Shown here piece by piece: positions 1 through 8,080 of a stretch of DNA of 54,032 nt. The stretch lies in assembly GCA_023957215.1 (NCBI GenBank), contig JAMLHH010000021.1:1-54032 (forward strand), read 5' to 3'. Within the stretch, counting starts at the first letter, position 1. The number at the start of each line of letters is the position of its first letter. The DNA is from Chitinophagales bacterium (GTDB lineage Bacteria; Bacteroidota; Bacteroidia; Chitinophagales; JADIYW01). The notes beneath the pieces are model-generated. The model saw nothing but the letters and a program-made list of their open reading frames with translations, was not told the origin of the DNA and made no database searches. The position numbers and the translations under genes were made by a program.

Positions 1-367
1 ATTCTCTTCTGTGGTCTGTCAAAGAGTGAATAGCCACTATCACATCAGGTCTAGCTTCAGCTATTTCATCCAAATATAAAACATGTCCTTCTTTGACTGC
101 AATAGATAAAGGTCCATCCACCCACACCGTTTCTGCACCCTTGATAATAAATCTTCCAATCAAATCTGTTGCAGAAGTTTCCTCATGACAACTGACAGTA
201 ATCAGTTTTTTACCCAAACTTTCTGCCATGTATTCTATAAACCTAGATTTACCTGTACCCGTAGGTCCTTTTAATAAAAGAGGAAGTTTTAAATCATTTA
301 TTTGACGAAAGACCTCTATTTCTGAACCTATCGCTTTGTAGTAAATCTCATTTTCCACTGCTATCAT
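1..367 (-). CDS. norQ: NorQ/CbbQ-type MoxR AAA+ ATPase (partial, C-terminus outside window)
   Basis: Reading leftwards from an ATG at 367, the frame stays open to the window edge and gives about 122 residues, so the C-terminus is missing. Visible motifs are a Walker A (GPTGTGKSR, about residues 35-43) and a Walker B (HVLYLDEIAEARPD, about residues 97-110). The TSATDLIGRF segment is typical of the NorQ/NirQ/CbbQ branch of MoxR ATPases. Family members act with a VWA partner (NorD/CbbO) to assemble or activate nitric oxide reductase or RuBisCO. The gene lies 90 bp downstream of norB on the same strand, which points to NorQ. The norD partner would be expected just outside the window. The call is firm at family level; the link to NO reductase rests on gene order. 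Confidence 0.88.
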   Translation of the reverse strand, partial: MIAVENEIYYKAIGSEIEVFRQINDLKLPLLLKGPTGTGKSRFIEYMAESLGKKLITVSCHEETSATDLIGRFIIKGAETVWVDGPLSIAVKEGHVLYLDEIAEARPDVIVAIHSLTDHRRE

Positions 368-457
368 TTTCTACTTTTTCAAATTTTAAAATTGGGAGGA
401 TGCGAGATGGCTCCCAAAAATCACATCCTCCCTTTGAACCAAATAAAAACTCAATAC

Positions 458-1807
458 TTATTCTTCTGTTGTATTTTCACCAAGCACGGCTTCATCAGTC
501 GGCTGACCGAATCTTAAAAATTCTATGATATATAAAATAACACCTGTTGCAAACATAGTAGCACACAATAGCAATACTACGAAGTGAATGCTGATTTCAT
601 TTTGTACATCCATAAAATCTAATTTCATTTTTCGCTCTAGATATACTTGAGCTACTCCAGCCACACCGAATGCCACAGTCATTCCAAGCATTCCAATATT
701 AGTCAACCAAAATGCATAGTGACCTGTATTGACATTGTATCTTTTTCTTCCAGTCATATTAGGTAAAGCATAACTGATGATTGCAAGAACTATCATCGCA
801 TAAGCTCCCCAGAAAGCATAGTGACCATGCATAGCTGTCACTAAAGTACCGTGTGTATAGATATTTGTTTGTGGTAAAGTGTGAGCAAATCCTAAAAGAC
901 CTGCACCGATAAAGGATACTATAGCTGCACCAATTGTCCAGAACAATGCAATCTTATTCGGGTGAGATTTTTCACCTTTTTTGTACATATACATTGCAAA
1001 CAATGCCATCGCCAAGAATGCAAGTGGCTCTAGTGCTGAGAAAACTCCACCTACGACTAACCAAATCTTATTCACTCCGATAAAATAGTAGTGGTGACCA
1101 GTACCTAAAATACCTGACAAGAAAGTCAATCCCACAATTACATATAGCCATTTTTCAATCACCTCTCTATCTACACCTGTCAGCTTAATCAATAGGTAAG
1201 ATAAAATACCACCCATAATCAATTCCCAAACTCCTTCTACCCAAAGGTGAACTACCCACCAACGGAAAAATGAGTCAGTCACTTGGCTATCAAACCAAAT
1301 CATACCCGGCAAGTATAATAATGCTGCAAATACCAATCCCATCGTTAATACCAAGGCTGTAGTAGTACGTCGTTTCCCTTTATATAAAGTACCCAGTATC
1401 AACCCAAGGAATAATAGCACATTGACTACCACTAAATAATCTAACTCTCTCGGAATTTCCAAAAACTTACGACCTTCCCAGTAATTAAAGTGAAAACCTA
1501 CTATAGCTACCACACCTACCAAAGCCAAAGATATCAACTGCACAAAGGCAAGCTTTACACTGATTAATTCTGTTTGAGCTTCTTCAGGAATGATATAATA
1601 AGCTGCACCCATAAAACCGGTCAATAACCAAACTACTAACAAGTTAGTGTGTACTGCTCTAGCTGTATTAAAAGGTATAAACTCATGCAATCCATCCATG
1701 CCTATTCTTGCAAAACCCATGATAAAACCATAGATAATCTGCAAAGAGAAAAGTAAAATTGCCAAAGCAAAAAACCAATAGGCTACTTTTTGTGATTTAT
1801 ATTTCAT
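458..1807 (-). CDS. norB: Nitric oxide reductase subunit B (cNOR catalytic subunit)
   Basis: A 449-residue polytopic membrane protein of the haem-copper oxidase superfamily that reduces two NO to N2O in the cytoplasmic membrane. The expected ligands are all present: H53 and H329 for the low-spin haem, H327 for haem b3, and H187, H238 and H239 for the non-haem FeB. E191 and E195 match the conserved glutamates near FeB. The active-site segments read WWVVHLWVEGVWE, TGHHYYF and AMHGHYAFWGAY. The protein has no fused N-terminal quinol oxidase domain, so it is the short cytochrome c-dependent type rather than qNOR. It lies 26 bp downstream of norC in the same orientation, and norQ follows. The ATG start gives a short N-terminal stretch before the first helix, as in other NorB proteins. 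Confidence 0.95.
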   Translation of the reverse strand: MKYKSQKVAYWFFALAILLFSLQIIYGFIMGFARIGMDGLHEFIPFNTARAVHTNLLVVWLLTGFMGAAYYIIPEEAQTELISVKLAFVQLISLALVGVVAIVGFHFNYWEGRKFLEIPRELDYLVVVNVLLFLGLILGTLYKGKRRTTTALVLTMGLVFAALLYLPGMIWFDSQVTDSFFRWWVVHLWVEGVWELIMGGILSYLLIKLTGVDREVIEKWLYVIVGLTFLSGILGTGHHYYFIGVNKIWLVVGGVFSALEPLAFLAMALFAMYMYKKGEKSHPNKIALFWTIGAAIVSFIGAGLLGFAHTLPQTNIYTHGTLVTAMHGHYAFWGAYAMIVLAIISYALPNMTGRKRYNVNTGHYAFWLTNIGMLGMTVAFGVAGVAQVYLERKMKLDFMDVQNEISIHFVVLLLCATMFATGVILYIIEFLRFGQPTDEAVLGENTTEE

Positions 1808-1833
1808 AATAATCTATTTTAAAATTCAAAAAT

Positions 1834-2265
1834 CTATTTGTCTTGTGATAAAGGAGAAACAATACGCTCAAAGCCATTTAAGTCTAGTTCGCCTATCCAT
1901 TGAAAATATTCGACTAGAGCTTGAGCATCTTCTTCACTCATTTCATAAGCCACCATTTTTCTACCTCTTGGTTGCCAAGGAATTGGAGTTTTTAAAACTG
2001 CTTTGATAAAATCAGGTCCTCTTCTCTCATACACTTTGGTTAGTTCTGGCGCGTAATATCCACCTTCACCCATAATCGTATGACATCCCATACAGTTATT
2101 GACTTCCCAAAGATGTTTACCACGAATAACTCCTTCAGTTATTTGATCGTGATTTGTTTGGTCATTCTGTGGGCTTAAAGAGTAAACTGTCAAACCTATA
2201 AAGGCTAAGAAAGTTACTAAAGTGCCACCCAAAAAGAATGTTCTTGCTTGTGATTTAGATAACAT
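1834..2265 (-). CDS. norC: Nitric oxide reductase subunit C (membrane-anchored cytochrome c)
   Basis: A 143-residue protein with one N-terminal membrane anchor (about residues 10-31) followed by a periplasmic cytochrome c domain. The haem-binding motif is C58-M-G-C61-H62, followed by the NorC-typical segment TIMGEGGYYAPELT. Met105 or Met110 could be the distal ligand. NorC passes electrons from periplasmic donors to the haem b of NorB. It is the first gene of the norC-norB-norQ run, so its 549-bp upstream region should hold the promoter of the cluster. Length and domain order fit the family. Confidence 0.93.
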   Translation of the reverse strand: MLSKSQARTFFLGGTLVTFLAFIGLTVYSLSPQNDQTNHDQITEGVIRGKHLWEVNNCMGCHTIMGEGGYYAPELTKVYERRGPDFIKAVLKTPIPWQPRGRKMVAYEMSEEDAQALVEYFQWIGELDLNGFERIVSPLSQDK

Positions 2266-2355
2266 ATTAAATAAATTTAGTTTTTAAAGTATTAAAATAA
2301 GACCATAACATCTCATTTCGGCATCAATATTAAGACAAGTCTTTTACTGGCATGA

Positions 2356-2369
2356 TGATAGAAATCACA
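2356..2369. promoter_or_regulatory. Possible CRP/FNR-family dyad upstream of norC
   Basis: TGATAGAAATCACA reads as TGATA-N4-TCACA, an imperfect dyad with the 14-bp layout of CRP/FNR-family operators. It lies about 90 bp upstream of the norC start. Nitric oxide reductase genes are often controlled by FNR-family NO sensors (DNR, NnrR, HcpR). The match is weak and chance occurrence in AT-rich DNA is quite possible. Confidence 0.22.
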
Positions 2370-2709
2370 TAGAGTAGGTCGGTTCTTTTTTAGTTTGAAA
2401 ATCTTTGAAATTGGGTCTTTATATTTTGGCAATATTTTTTATATACTGTTGATTATGAAGAAGTTAACCTGTTTCTACGATTTGTAATTTTTATCACATT
2501 TACCGAAGAATTATTACTAAAAAATTTTTATATTATCAATTCATTTACATTATAATAACAAGAATAGTTATACTCGTAAAACACATCAGTCAAAAACCAC
2601 TACTTACTTTTAATTGTAATTTGATTAAATTTTTTAATTTACAAGTGTTCTCGTACAATTAATAATTCTTTTTATTCATAGAAAACTGCCAGTTGACATA
2701 GATTATCGT

Positions 2710-2746
2710 TATCTTTGAGCGACTTATTATTTAATCTTCAAAGATT
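2710..2746 (+). promoter_or_regulatory. Candidate promoter and operator of the Rrf2 gene
   Basis: TATCTTTG at 2710-2717 fits the Bacteroidota -7 consensus TAnnTTTG. It overlaps an exact 8-bp inverted repeat, ATCTTTGA at 2711-2718 and TCAAAGAT at 2738-2745. The right arm also sits inside a 14-bp palindrome, AATCTTCAAAGATT (2733-2746). Rrf2 proteins usually bind dyads and often repress their own genes, so this is a plausible autoregulatory site. No good -33 element is seen at the right distance. Confidence 0.35.
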
Positions 2747-2814
2747 TTTTATGTTTTGTCTCACAACAATACCAAAGTCAATTATTTGAAATACTATTTG
2801 AAAAATAAAGAATC

Positions 2815-3252
2815 GTGTTATCAAAAAAAACAAAATATGCAATCAATGCGCTAGTTTACATTGCCAAAAATAAGGATCAACAACCTATACCCGTCAGTAA
2901 AATCTCAGAAGAGCAAAATATTCCTTCAAAATTTTTGGAATCCATACTGAGTGAGCTTAAAAATGCCAGAATATTAAATAGTAAAAAAGGGAAATATGGT
3001 GGCTATTCTCTCAATGGAACTCCCGATAAAATTCACATGGCAAAGGTTATTCGGCTTTTTGACGGTGCAATTGCTCTTCTCCCTTGTGTATCTCATCAAT
3101 TTTATGAACGGTGCGAAGAATGCATAAACGAGGAAACCTGCGGGATACGTCAAGTGGCAATGGAAATTCACAGTGAGACACTTAAACGCTTAGAAGCTGC
3201 AACTCTTTCAAATATCATAGATAGAGAGAATGAATTAAAGAGAATAAATTAA
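2815..3252 (+). CDS. Rrf2 family transcriptional regulator with cysteine cluster
   Basis: 145 residues with an N-terminal winged helix (MLSKKTKYAINALVYIAK, then IPVSKISEEQNIPSKFLESI). A cysteine-rich segment follows at about residues 92-110 with spacing C-x8-C-x2-C-x5-C, in the place where IscR and NsrR bind an Fe-S cluster. The start is a GTG at 2815; no earlier in-frame ATG is seen. The gene is divergent from the nor cluster and 79 bp upstream of a PiT-family permease on the same strand. Two roles fit: an NsrR-like NO sensor controlling nor, or a CymR/IscR-like regulator of sulfur or Fe-S metabolism controlling the permease. The cysteine spacing differs from classic NsrR (C-x5-C-x5-C), so the NO-sensor role is not assured. 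Confidence 0.88.
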   Translation: MLSKKTKYAINALVYIAKNKDQQPIPVSKISEEQNIPSKFLESILSELKNARILNSKKGKYGGYSLNGTPDKIHMAKVIRLFDGAIALLPCVSHQFYERCEECINEETCGIRQVAMEIHSETLKRLEAATLSNIIDRENELKRIN

Positions 3253-3331
3253 AGCATTATTTAAAATTTAACTCCTATTTATTCGGTAGGTTTAATATGT
3301 TTATTTAGATTTGCAATTATACAGTAAATCT

Positions 3332-4351
3332 ATGTCAGAACTATTCAATGTATTAACAATTCCATTTTTATTAGCAATGTTTTTAGCTGTCAATATGGGT
3401 GGTAGTGGCACTGCTCCGGCATTTTCGGCAGCGTATGGAGCTAATGTTTTGCGCCGTAGTGCCATACCTGGCTTATTTGGAGTGATGGTACTTGCAGGAG
3501 CATTAATAGCAGGAAAGGAAGTAACAATGACATTAGGAGATGGGCTTCTAAATCAATCCTTTTTCACACCTATGAATACTTCCATTATTTTATTTTCTGT
3601 AGGGGTATCATTATTGATAGCAAACTTAATCGGCGTACCACAATCAACCAGCCAATCTACAGTTCTTTCACTAGTTGGCGCTGCGATGGCATTAGATAGT
3701 CTAAATACAAATAAACTTTTTTATGAAATTATTCCCACTTGGTTTATTTTACCCATTATCTCTTTTTTATTCATGTTAAGTTTATCCAAGTGGATTTTTC
3801 CATTGTTAAAAAACAAACAATTTATACGTAACTATTTAATTCTTTTAGATCACAAAGGTTTAAAAGTTATACTCATTTTATCTTCACTATATGTAGCTTT
3901 TTCAATTGGAGCAAACAATGTAGCCAATGCAGCCGCTCCAATTGCTTCATTAACAGTAAATGAAATAGGGCAAAACTTTATTCAAAACTTTTTACCTATT
4001 ATTATCTTATCGGTCTTAGTTATAGCACCTTGTTTTGCCATTGGCAGTTCTCTTCTAGGTCATAAAGTAACAGAAAATACAGGCAAAGAGATAGTAGAAG
4101 TATCTCCTTTTTATGCAACAATTATCTCAATTCTTACAGCAAGTTTACTTTTATTAGCCTCTGTAACAAAAGGCATCCCTACCTCACTTGTCCAATTGAA
4201 TGGAGCTGCTTTTATTGCTCTAAGTATTAGCAAAAACGGGTGGAGAAATACTTTTAGAAACAAAACTGTTAGAAGCTTCTTTATTATTTGGGGTGTGGCT
4301 CCGATATTCTCATATCTTATAAGTTTTATTTTAATTACTCTATTCAATTAG
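3332..4351 (+). CDS. PiT (Pho4) family anion permease: phosphate or sulfate
   Basis: A polytopic membrane protein of about 339 residues starting at the ATG at 3332 (MSELFNVLTIPFL); an upstream in-frame TTG at 3311 would add only seven residues. The two PiT signature repeats are present as an N-terminal variant, NMGGSGTAPAFSAAYGANVL, and a C-terminal classic one, SIGANNVANAAAPIASL. The family moves inorganic phosphate with protons or sodium, but some bacterial members (CysP) carry sulfate. The N-terminal repeat has MGGSGTAPAFS where phosphate carriers usually have ANDGANAI, so the substrate is uncertain. The gene follows the Rrf2 regulator and is probably co-transcribed with it. The protein is shorter than E. 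coli PitA (about 500 residues) and close to CysP length. Confidence 0.85.
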   Translation: MSELFNVLTIPFLLAMFLAVNMGGSGTAPAFSAAYGANVLRRSAIPGLFGVMVLAGALIAGKEVTMTLGDGLLNQSFFTPMNTSIILFSVGVSLLIANLIGVPQSTSQSTVLSLVGAAMALDSLNTNKLFYEIIPTWFILPIISFLFMLSLSKWIFPLLKNKQFIRNYLILLDHKGLKVILILSSLYVAFSIGANNVANAAAPIASLTVNEIGQNFIQNFLPIIILSVLVIAPCFAIGSSLLGHKVTENTGKEIVEVSPFYATIISILTASLLLLASVTKGIPTSLVQLNGAAFIALSISKNGWRNTFRNKTVRSFFIIWGVAPIFSYLISFILITLFN

Positions 4352-4462
4352 ATTGAAGCTATTTTGAATTGACATTCATGTAAAAGTATCGCTAAATAGA
4401 GCTTACAACAAGAGTCAAAAACAGTCTTAATAAAACGAACTTTTTCAACTTATTTTAAACTA

Positions 4463-4475
4463 CCTAAATTCCGCA
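4463..4475 (+). repeat. Left terminal inverted repeat of the IS1380-family element
   Basis: CCTAAATTCCGCA, an exact inverted match to 6015-6027. Beyond these 13 bases the match decays, with scattered agreement over the next ten. Confidence 0.88.
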
Positions 4476-4643
4476 CGACTAATTTTTGGTTAGCTGATTT
4501 ATTTTACAAGTAGGTTTTTACCCTGCGAGTAGGTTTGGTATGGGCTTGGTATCCTAAAATCTAATTTTTGAACACAACTTCCCCTACCCAGTTCTGTCGA
4601 TAAGCTAATCAGGGAGAGCTTTTGTTTAGATTAAATCATTTGT

Positions 4644-5924
4644 TTAAGCCGAGTTAATCATTTCAATCAGTTTCTCGTTTTTAGTGGCAAACTTGTAGTA
4701 AGTGCTTCTGCCAGTTTTGACTATTTTAAGAGGAATACAAATGACTCTAAAAATAAACTTCTTTAACCTTGAAGAAGTATCTATCCCCTCTACCAGACCA
4801 ACAAATGAGTTTATAATGAACCGATAAAGAATATAGGCAAAAGCCATAATGATTAGGTAAACGGTATTATACTCTAAGTCACTATGAGGCATGTATTTCC
4901 AGTTGAAGTCATTGTTTTGAATGTCAAACACACGTTCACTGCCTCCTCTTTTATTGTAGAAAATGATGGCGTCTCGTTCAGAAATCGCCCAGTCATTGGT
5001 GATGATGAATAGATAACTGTAGGCATCACCAGTAAAAGCATTGGTTTGCCCTGTAGAATTGGGTTGCCTATAAGCAATTATACGATGGGCATGCTTTCCG
5101 AAGTTATATCCCATACTATTGGTTTGATAGTTTTCAATTCCAATCCTACAGCTATTCCAATTTTCTAATTTAGAAATTGCAGACAAGAGATTTTCAGATT
5201 GATTGGCTCTGATGAAAAAGTGAGTACCCATCTGATGGAAAAAATCGGTTACTTCTTTGATGTAAGAACCACTGTCCATCCGTGCTCTTTGTGGATGGAT
5301 ACCTTCTGCTTTTAATAACTCAATATTCCTTTTATGAGTAGCAAGTTGCTCGGTCTTCACGTTGCAGTTTCCATTTCTCCCCTCAATTGAAAAGGGAACA
5401 TTCCCGATGGTTGCAACACCAGAGAAATACCCTCGTGCCCCTTTATAACTGTAGGTTGCATCGTATTTTTCAGCCGGAGTGAATTGGTTGTCATAATCAT
5501 ACACAAGTGCCTTATCTGAGGAGTCAATCTGTTTAAATTGGATTGCTCCTCGCAATAAAAAGCGATTCATACGAGTGTTGATATTGACTTTATTCTCTTT
5601 ACCTGTTGCGGTTTGTAGAAAATCACAATCAACAGACAATTCTTTATTTGCTCTTAGAATTGTATCTGCTGATGGAATTTCGATTCCTTTCAGATGATTA
5701 AGTGTGTTTTCTCGAATGTAGTTAACATCTTCGGTTGCACTCCCACCACAAAATGTTGTGTAGATTGAGCTTAACAGGATATCAGAATAATCGTATTTTG
5801 CCTGTATGCCTCTGCTACCCAGCTCGTTATTTATGAAATCTGCAACTCCATGCTTAGAAAACAGGTGGTGAATCATTGCTATTCCGCCAAAAGAACTTAT
5901 ATTTGAATTCGATGTTTTGTACAT
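4644..5924 (-). CDS. IS1380-family transposase
   Basis: A 426-residue DDE transposase, full length for the family and without internal stops. Recognisable segments are the N-terminal FGGIAMIHHLFSKHGV, the acidic strand LVYDYDNQFTPAEK (about residue 140), the second acidic strand ARMDSGSYIKEV (about residue 215) and the C-terminal ERVFDIQNNDFNWKYMP with its helix, followed by a basic tail. It catalyses cut-and-paste movement of the element between the repeats at 4463 and 6027. The start is an ATG at 5924, about 100 bp inside the right repeat. The intact frame suggests that the element may still be active. Confidence 0.93.
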   Translation of the reverse strand: MYKTSNSNISSFGGIAMIHHLFSKHGVADFINNELGSRGIQAKYDYSDILLSSIYTTFCGGSATEDVNYIRENTLNHLKGIEIPSADTILRANKELSVDCDFLQTATGKENKVNINTRMNRFLLRGAIQFKQIDSSDKALVYDYDNQFTPAEKYDATYSYKGARGYFSGVATIGNVPFSIEGRNGNCNVKTEQLATHKRNIELLKAEGIHPQRARMDSGSYIKEVTDFFHQMGTHFFIRANQSENLLSAISKLENWNSCRIGIENYQTNSMGYNFGKHAHRIIAYRQPNSTGQTNAFTGDAYSYLFIITNDWAISERDAIIFYNKRGGSERVFDIQNNDFNWKYMPHSDLEYNTVYLIIMAFAYILYRFIINSFVGLVEGIDTSSRLKKFIFRVICIPLKIVKTGRSTYYKFATKNEKLIEMINSA

Positions 5925-5950
5925 ATCACTAAAGTAGTGAAAAACATTGG

Positions 5951-5975
5951 AAGGCTTGTAGCTTCTGCAAGCCTT
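5951..5975 (-). other. Hairpin in the transposase leader
   Basis: AAGGCTTG (5951-5958) and CAAGCCTT (5968-5975) form a perfect 8-bp stem with a 9-nt loop. On the plus strand it is followed by a T-rich stretch. It lies between the right terminal repeat and the transposase start. Hairpins in this position in insertion sequences often limit transcription or translation coming in from outside, but no function is shown here. Confidence 0.45.
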
Positions 5976-6014
5976 TATTTATGAAGTTTTCAAGAGGTTG
6001 TTGTGAATAACGCT

Positions 6015-6027
6015 TGCGGAATTTAGG
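6015..6027 (-). repeat. Right terminal inverted repeat of the IS1380-family element
   Basis: TGCGGAATTTAGG, the exact inverse complement of 4463-4475, immediately followed by AAATATTT flanking DNA. Confidence 0.88.
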
Positions 6028-6045
6028 AAATATTTAATTTTTACG

Positions 6046-6570
6046 TCAATACACATATACTCCTTCGGGCTTTCCACTTTTATTAAACACCACATGAATA
6101 TGCTCAGACAAAGTGGTAGCCATGTCCAATCCCACAATATCCGCATCAATAGGAAACTTTTTGTGCGTCCGGTCTATCAACAGAGCCACATGGACAGAAA
6201 TAGGTGTCAGATCGTAAAGTGTTTGCAATGCTTGGAATAAAGTCAATCCTGAGTTTCCGACATCATCAATTAAGACGATAGGCAAATTTTGAAAGTCGGT
6301 CACTTTTCCTTTTATACTCGGGGTATTTTGATAGGGTGCCGTTTTATTTACTTTAATAGAGGAAATTTCAAGCTCTATATCTTTAATTGATTTAATTTTC
6401 CCCATTAATAATTTGGCTAAAAAAAACCCACCTTCCTCTATACCCAACAAAACAATCTTTTGTGCTTTGTGATTCAATTCCAAGATTTCATAAGCCATTC
6501 TATCTATCTTCAATTCGATTTGTTGGCGGTCGAGAATTTTCTGTGCATTATCGGGAAGTATGACTGACAT
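6046..6570 (-). CDS. pyrR: PyrR-like phosphoribosyltransferase
   Basis: 174 residues of the type I phosphoribosyltransferase fold. The PRPP-binding loop is LIDDVGNSGLT (about residues 100-110), with an upstream flexible-loop region around residues 60-90 and the C-terminal PIDADIVGLDMAT strand seen in PyrR. PyrR proteins bind UMP and pyr mRNA in Gram-positives and also have uracil phosphoribosyltransferase activity. Bacteroidota homologues usually stand alone and their regulatory role is unproven. Here no pyr genes are adjacent. The gene diverges from the Fe-S operon starting at 6700 and ends 18 bp from the IS1380 element, which has not cut the coding sequence. Family call firm, exact role open. 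Confidence 0.8.
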   Translation of the reverse strand: MSVILPDNAQKILDRQQIELKIDRMAYEILELNHKAQKIVLLGIEEGGFFLAKLLMGKIKSIKDIELEISSIKVNKTAPYQNTPSIKGKVTDFQNLPIVLIDDVGNSGLTLFQALQTLYDLTPISVHVALLIDRTHKKFPIDADIVGLDMATTLSEHIHVVFNKSGKPEGVYVY

Positions 6571-6617
6571 TTCATTAAGTTTTAAGCATATAATTTTAGA
6601 ACAAGTCTAAATTGATG

Positions 6618-6625
6618 TATTTTTG
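6618..6625 (+). promoter_or_regulatory. Candidate -7 promoter box for the Fe-S protein operon
   Basis: TATTTTTG followed by CAA fits the Bacteroidota TAnnTTTG box and lies 74 bp upstream of the first gene start at 6700. A convincing -33 TTG partner is not obvious. Confidence 0.4.
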
Positions 6626-6699
6626 CAATTACATAGACCTTTTCTTTCAAAATCATCCTTTGTCTAAGTATTTTCGCAAGACCAAATATACTTTTTAAT

Positions 6700-8043
6700 A
6701 TGCAAATTATTCAAATAGCACTATTTATTTTGATTTCTGTTGCGTCAATTTCTTTATTCTTAGTACAAGCAAAAAGAATTTATGACAATATTATGCTCGG
6801 TCGCAAAGAGAAAATACATGATGATCCTATTTGGGGTATTCAGCAAATGTTATTAATAGCTTTCGGTCAGAAAAAGATGTTTAAAATCACCTCCGCCGCA
6901 CTCTTGCACTTGGTCATTTATGTGTCTTTTCTAATCACGCAGATAGAATTAATCGAGGTATTTGTTGATGGATTTACGGGTGGACATAGATCTGTTTATC
7001 ATTTCTTTGAAAATCATAGATGGGTATTTTTCCAACACTTGTATTATCTGTCTATCAATATGATAGAAATTCTTTCCGTATTGGCATTCTTTGCAACCAT
7101 TGCATTCCTTTGGAGAAGAAATATCCTAAAAGTACCGCGCTTGAGCATGAGTGAACTCAACGGATGGCCTAAGTTAGATGCCAATCTGATTCTCGTTTTT
7201 GAATTAGCTTTGATAATTTTCATTTTTTCAATGAATATAGGTGATAGAGCATTACAATTAAAAGGTACTTCAGCTCACTATCCGGTACTCAACGGAGGAG
7301 GATTTATAGTATCTGGTTTGATAGCTCCTGCTTTTCAAAACTTACCGGAAGGGCTTTTAATCGGTCTTGAAAGATTCGGTTGGTGGGGACATATTTTACT
7401 TGTTTTGGTATTCTTAAACTATATTCCTAACTCTAAGCACTTGCACTTGATGTTAGCTTTCCCTAATACCTATTTCAGCAGAAAAGAGCCAAAAGGTGAA
7501 ATGATTAATATGCCGGGCGTAATGAATGAAGTGAAAGCAATGTTTGATCCTTCATTTACTCCACCAGAAGTAGAAGGTGAAGTGAAGTTTGGTGCAAAAG
7601 ATGCTACGGACTTATCATGGAAAAGCCTATTGGATGCTTATGCCTGTACAGAATGTGGTAGATGTACTGCTGTTTGTCCTGCAAATCAAACTGGAAAACT
7701 TTTATCTCCACGTCTTATCATGATGCGTACCAGAGACCGTATAGAAGATATAGGGAAAGGTATCAGAGAGCATGGTCCGGAGTTTTCTGACAATAAATCT
7801 CTACTAGGCGATTATATCACTAAGGAAGAAATCTTAGCATGTACCACTTGTAATGCATGTGTAGAAGAATGCCCTGTAACTATCAGTCCTTTAAATATCA
7901 TTTTGGAGTTACGAAGAAGCTTAGTCATGGAAGCATCAGATGCTCCGGCAGAGTGGAATACCATGTTTACCAATATAGAAAACAATCAGGCTCCTTGGCA
8001 ATTCTCTCCAAGTGATAGAATGAAATGGGCGGACGACTTATAA
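6700..8043 (+). CDS. Membrane Fe-S oxidoreductase subunit (HdrC/EtfD N-terminal type)
   Basis: 447 residues. The N-terminal half holds several membrane helices (residues 1-25, about 65-90, 115-140, 165-185 and 225-245), arranged like a NarI-type cytochrome b subunit. The C-terminal half has two 4Fe-4S motifs, CTECGRCTAVCP at about residue 316 and CTTCNACVEECP at about residue 384. This layout matches GlpC/HdrC-like subunits and the first half of EtfD-type ETF:menaquinone oxidoreductases. The next gene supplies the CCG cysteine-rich domains normally fused behind these motifs. It probably passes electrons between a soluble donor and menaquinone at the inner membrane. The donor is not shown by the sequence. 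Confidence 0.82.
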   Translation: MQIIQIALFILISVASISLFLVQAKRIYDNIMLGRKEKIHDDPIWGIQQMLLIAFGQKKMFKITSAALLHLVIYVSFLITQIELIEVFVDGFTGGHRSVYHFFENHRWVFFQHLYYLSINMIEILSVLAFFATIAFLWRRNILKVPRLSMSELNGWPKLDANLILVFELALIIFIFSMNIGDRALQLKGTSAHYPVLNGGGFIVSGLIAPAFQNLPEGLLIGLERFGWWGHILLVLVFLNYIPNSKHLHLMLAFPNTYFSRKEPKGEMINMPGVMNEVKAMFDPSFTPPEVEGEVKFGAKDATDLSWKSLLDAYACTECGRCTAVCPANQTGKLLSPRLIMMRTRDRIEDIGKGIREHGPEFSDNKSLLGDYITKEEILACTTCNACVEECPVTISPLNIILELRRSLVMEASDAPAEWNTMFTNIENNQAPWQFSPSDRMKWADDL

Positions 8044-8080
8044 AATAATTTTTCAGAAACAATATTATAAAGAATATAAA

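Larger units (their letters stand above)
2266..2814. other. Divergent intergenic region between norC and the Rrf2 regulator
   Basis: 549 bp, very AT-rich, with no credible coding frame. It separates the leftward nor genes from the rightward Rrf2 gene, so it must carry at least two promoters. A CRP/FNR-like imperfect dyad lies at 2356-2369 and a TAnnTTTG box with a flanking inverted repeat at 2710-2746; both have their own entries. A further TTGTC-N4-AACAA dyad lies at 2756-2769. Nothing else is recognised. Confidence 0.6.
4463..6027 (-). mobile_element. IS1380-family insertion sequence, complete
   Basis: A 1565-bp element bounded by a 13-bp perfect terminal inverted repeat, CCTAAATTCCGCA at 4463-4475 and its complement at 6015-6027. 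It holds one transposase gene reading leftwards. The length, CC..GG ends and transposase type fit IS1380. About 168 bp between the left repeat and the transposase stop is noncoding. The flanking tetranucleotides are ACTA on the left and AAAT on the right, so no clean 4-bp target duplication is seen. The element ends 18 bp from the stop of the pyrR-like gene and begins 111 bp after the permease gene, so it interrupts neither. Confidence 0.88.

Noticed and set aside
4644..5077. A second small gene inside the IS1380 element
   Set aside because: The overlapping minus-strand frame is fully inside the transposase and shows no independent features; no passenger gene is present.
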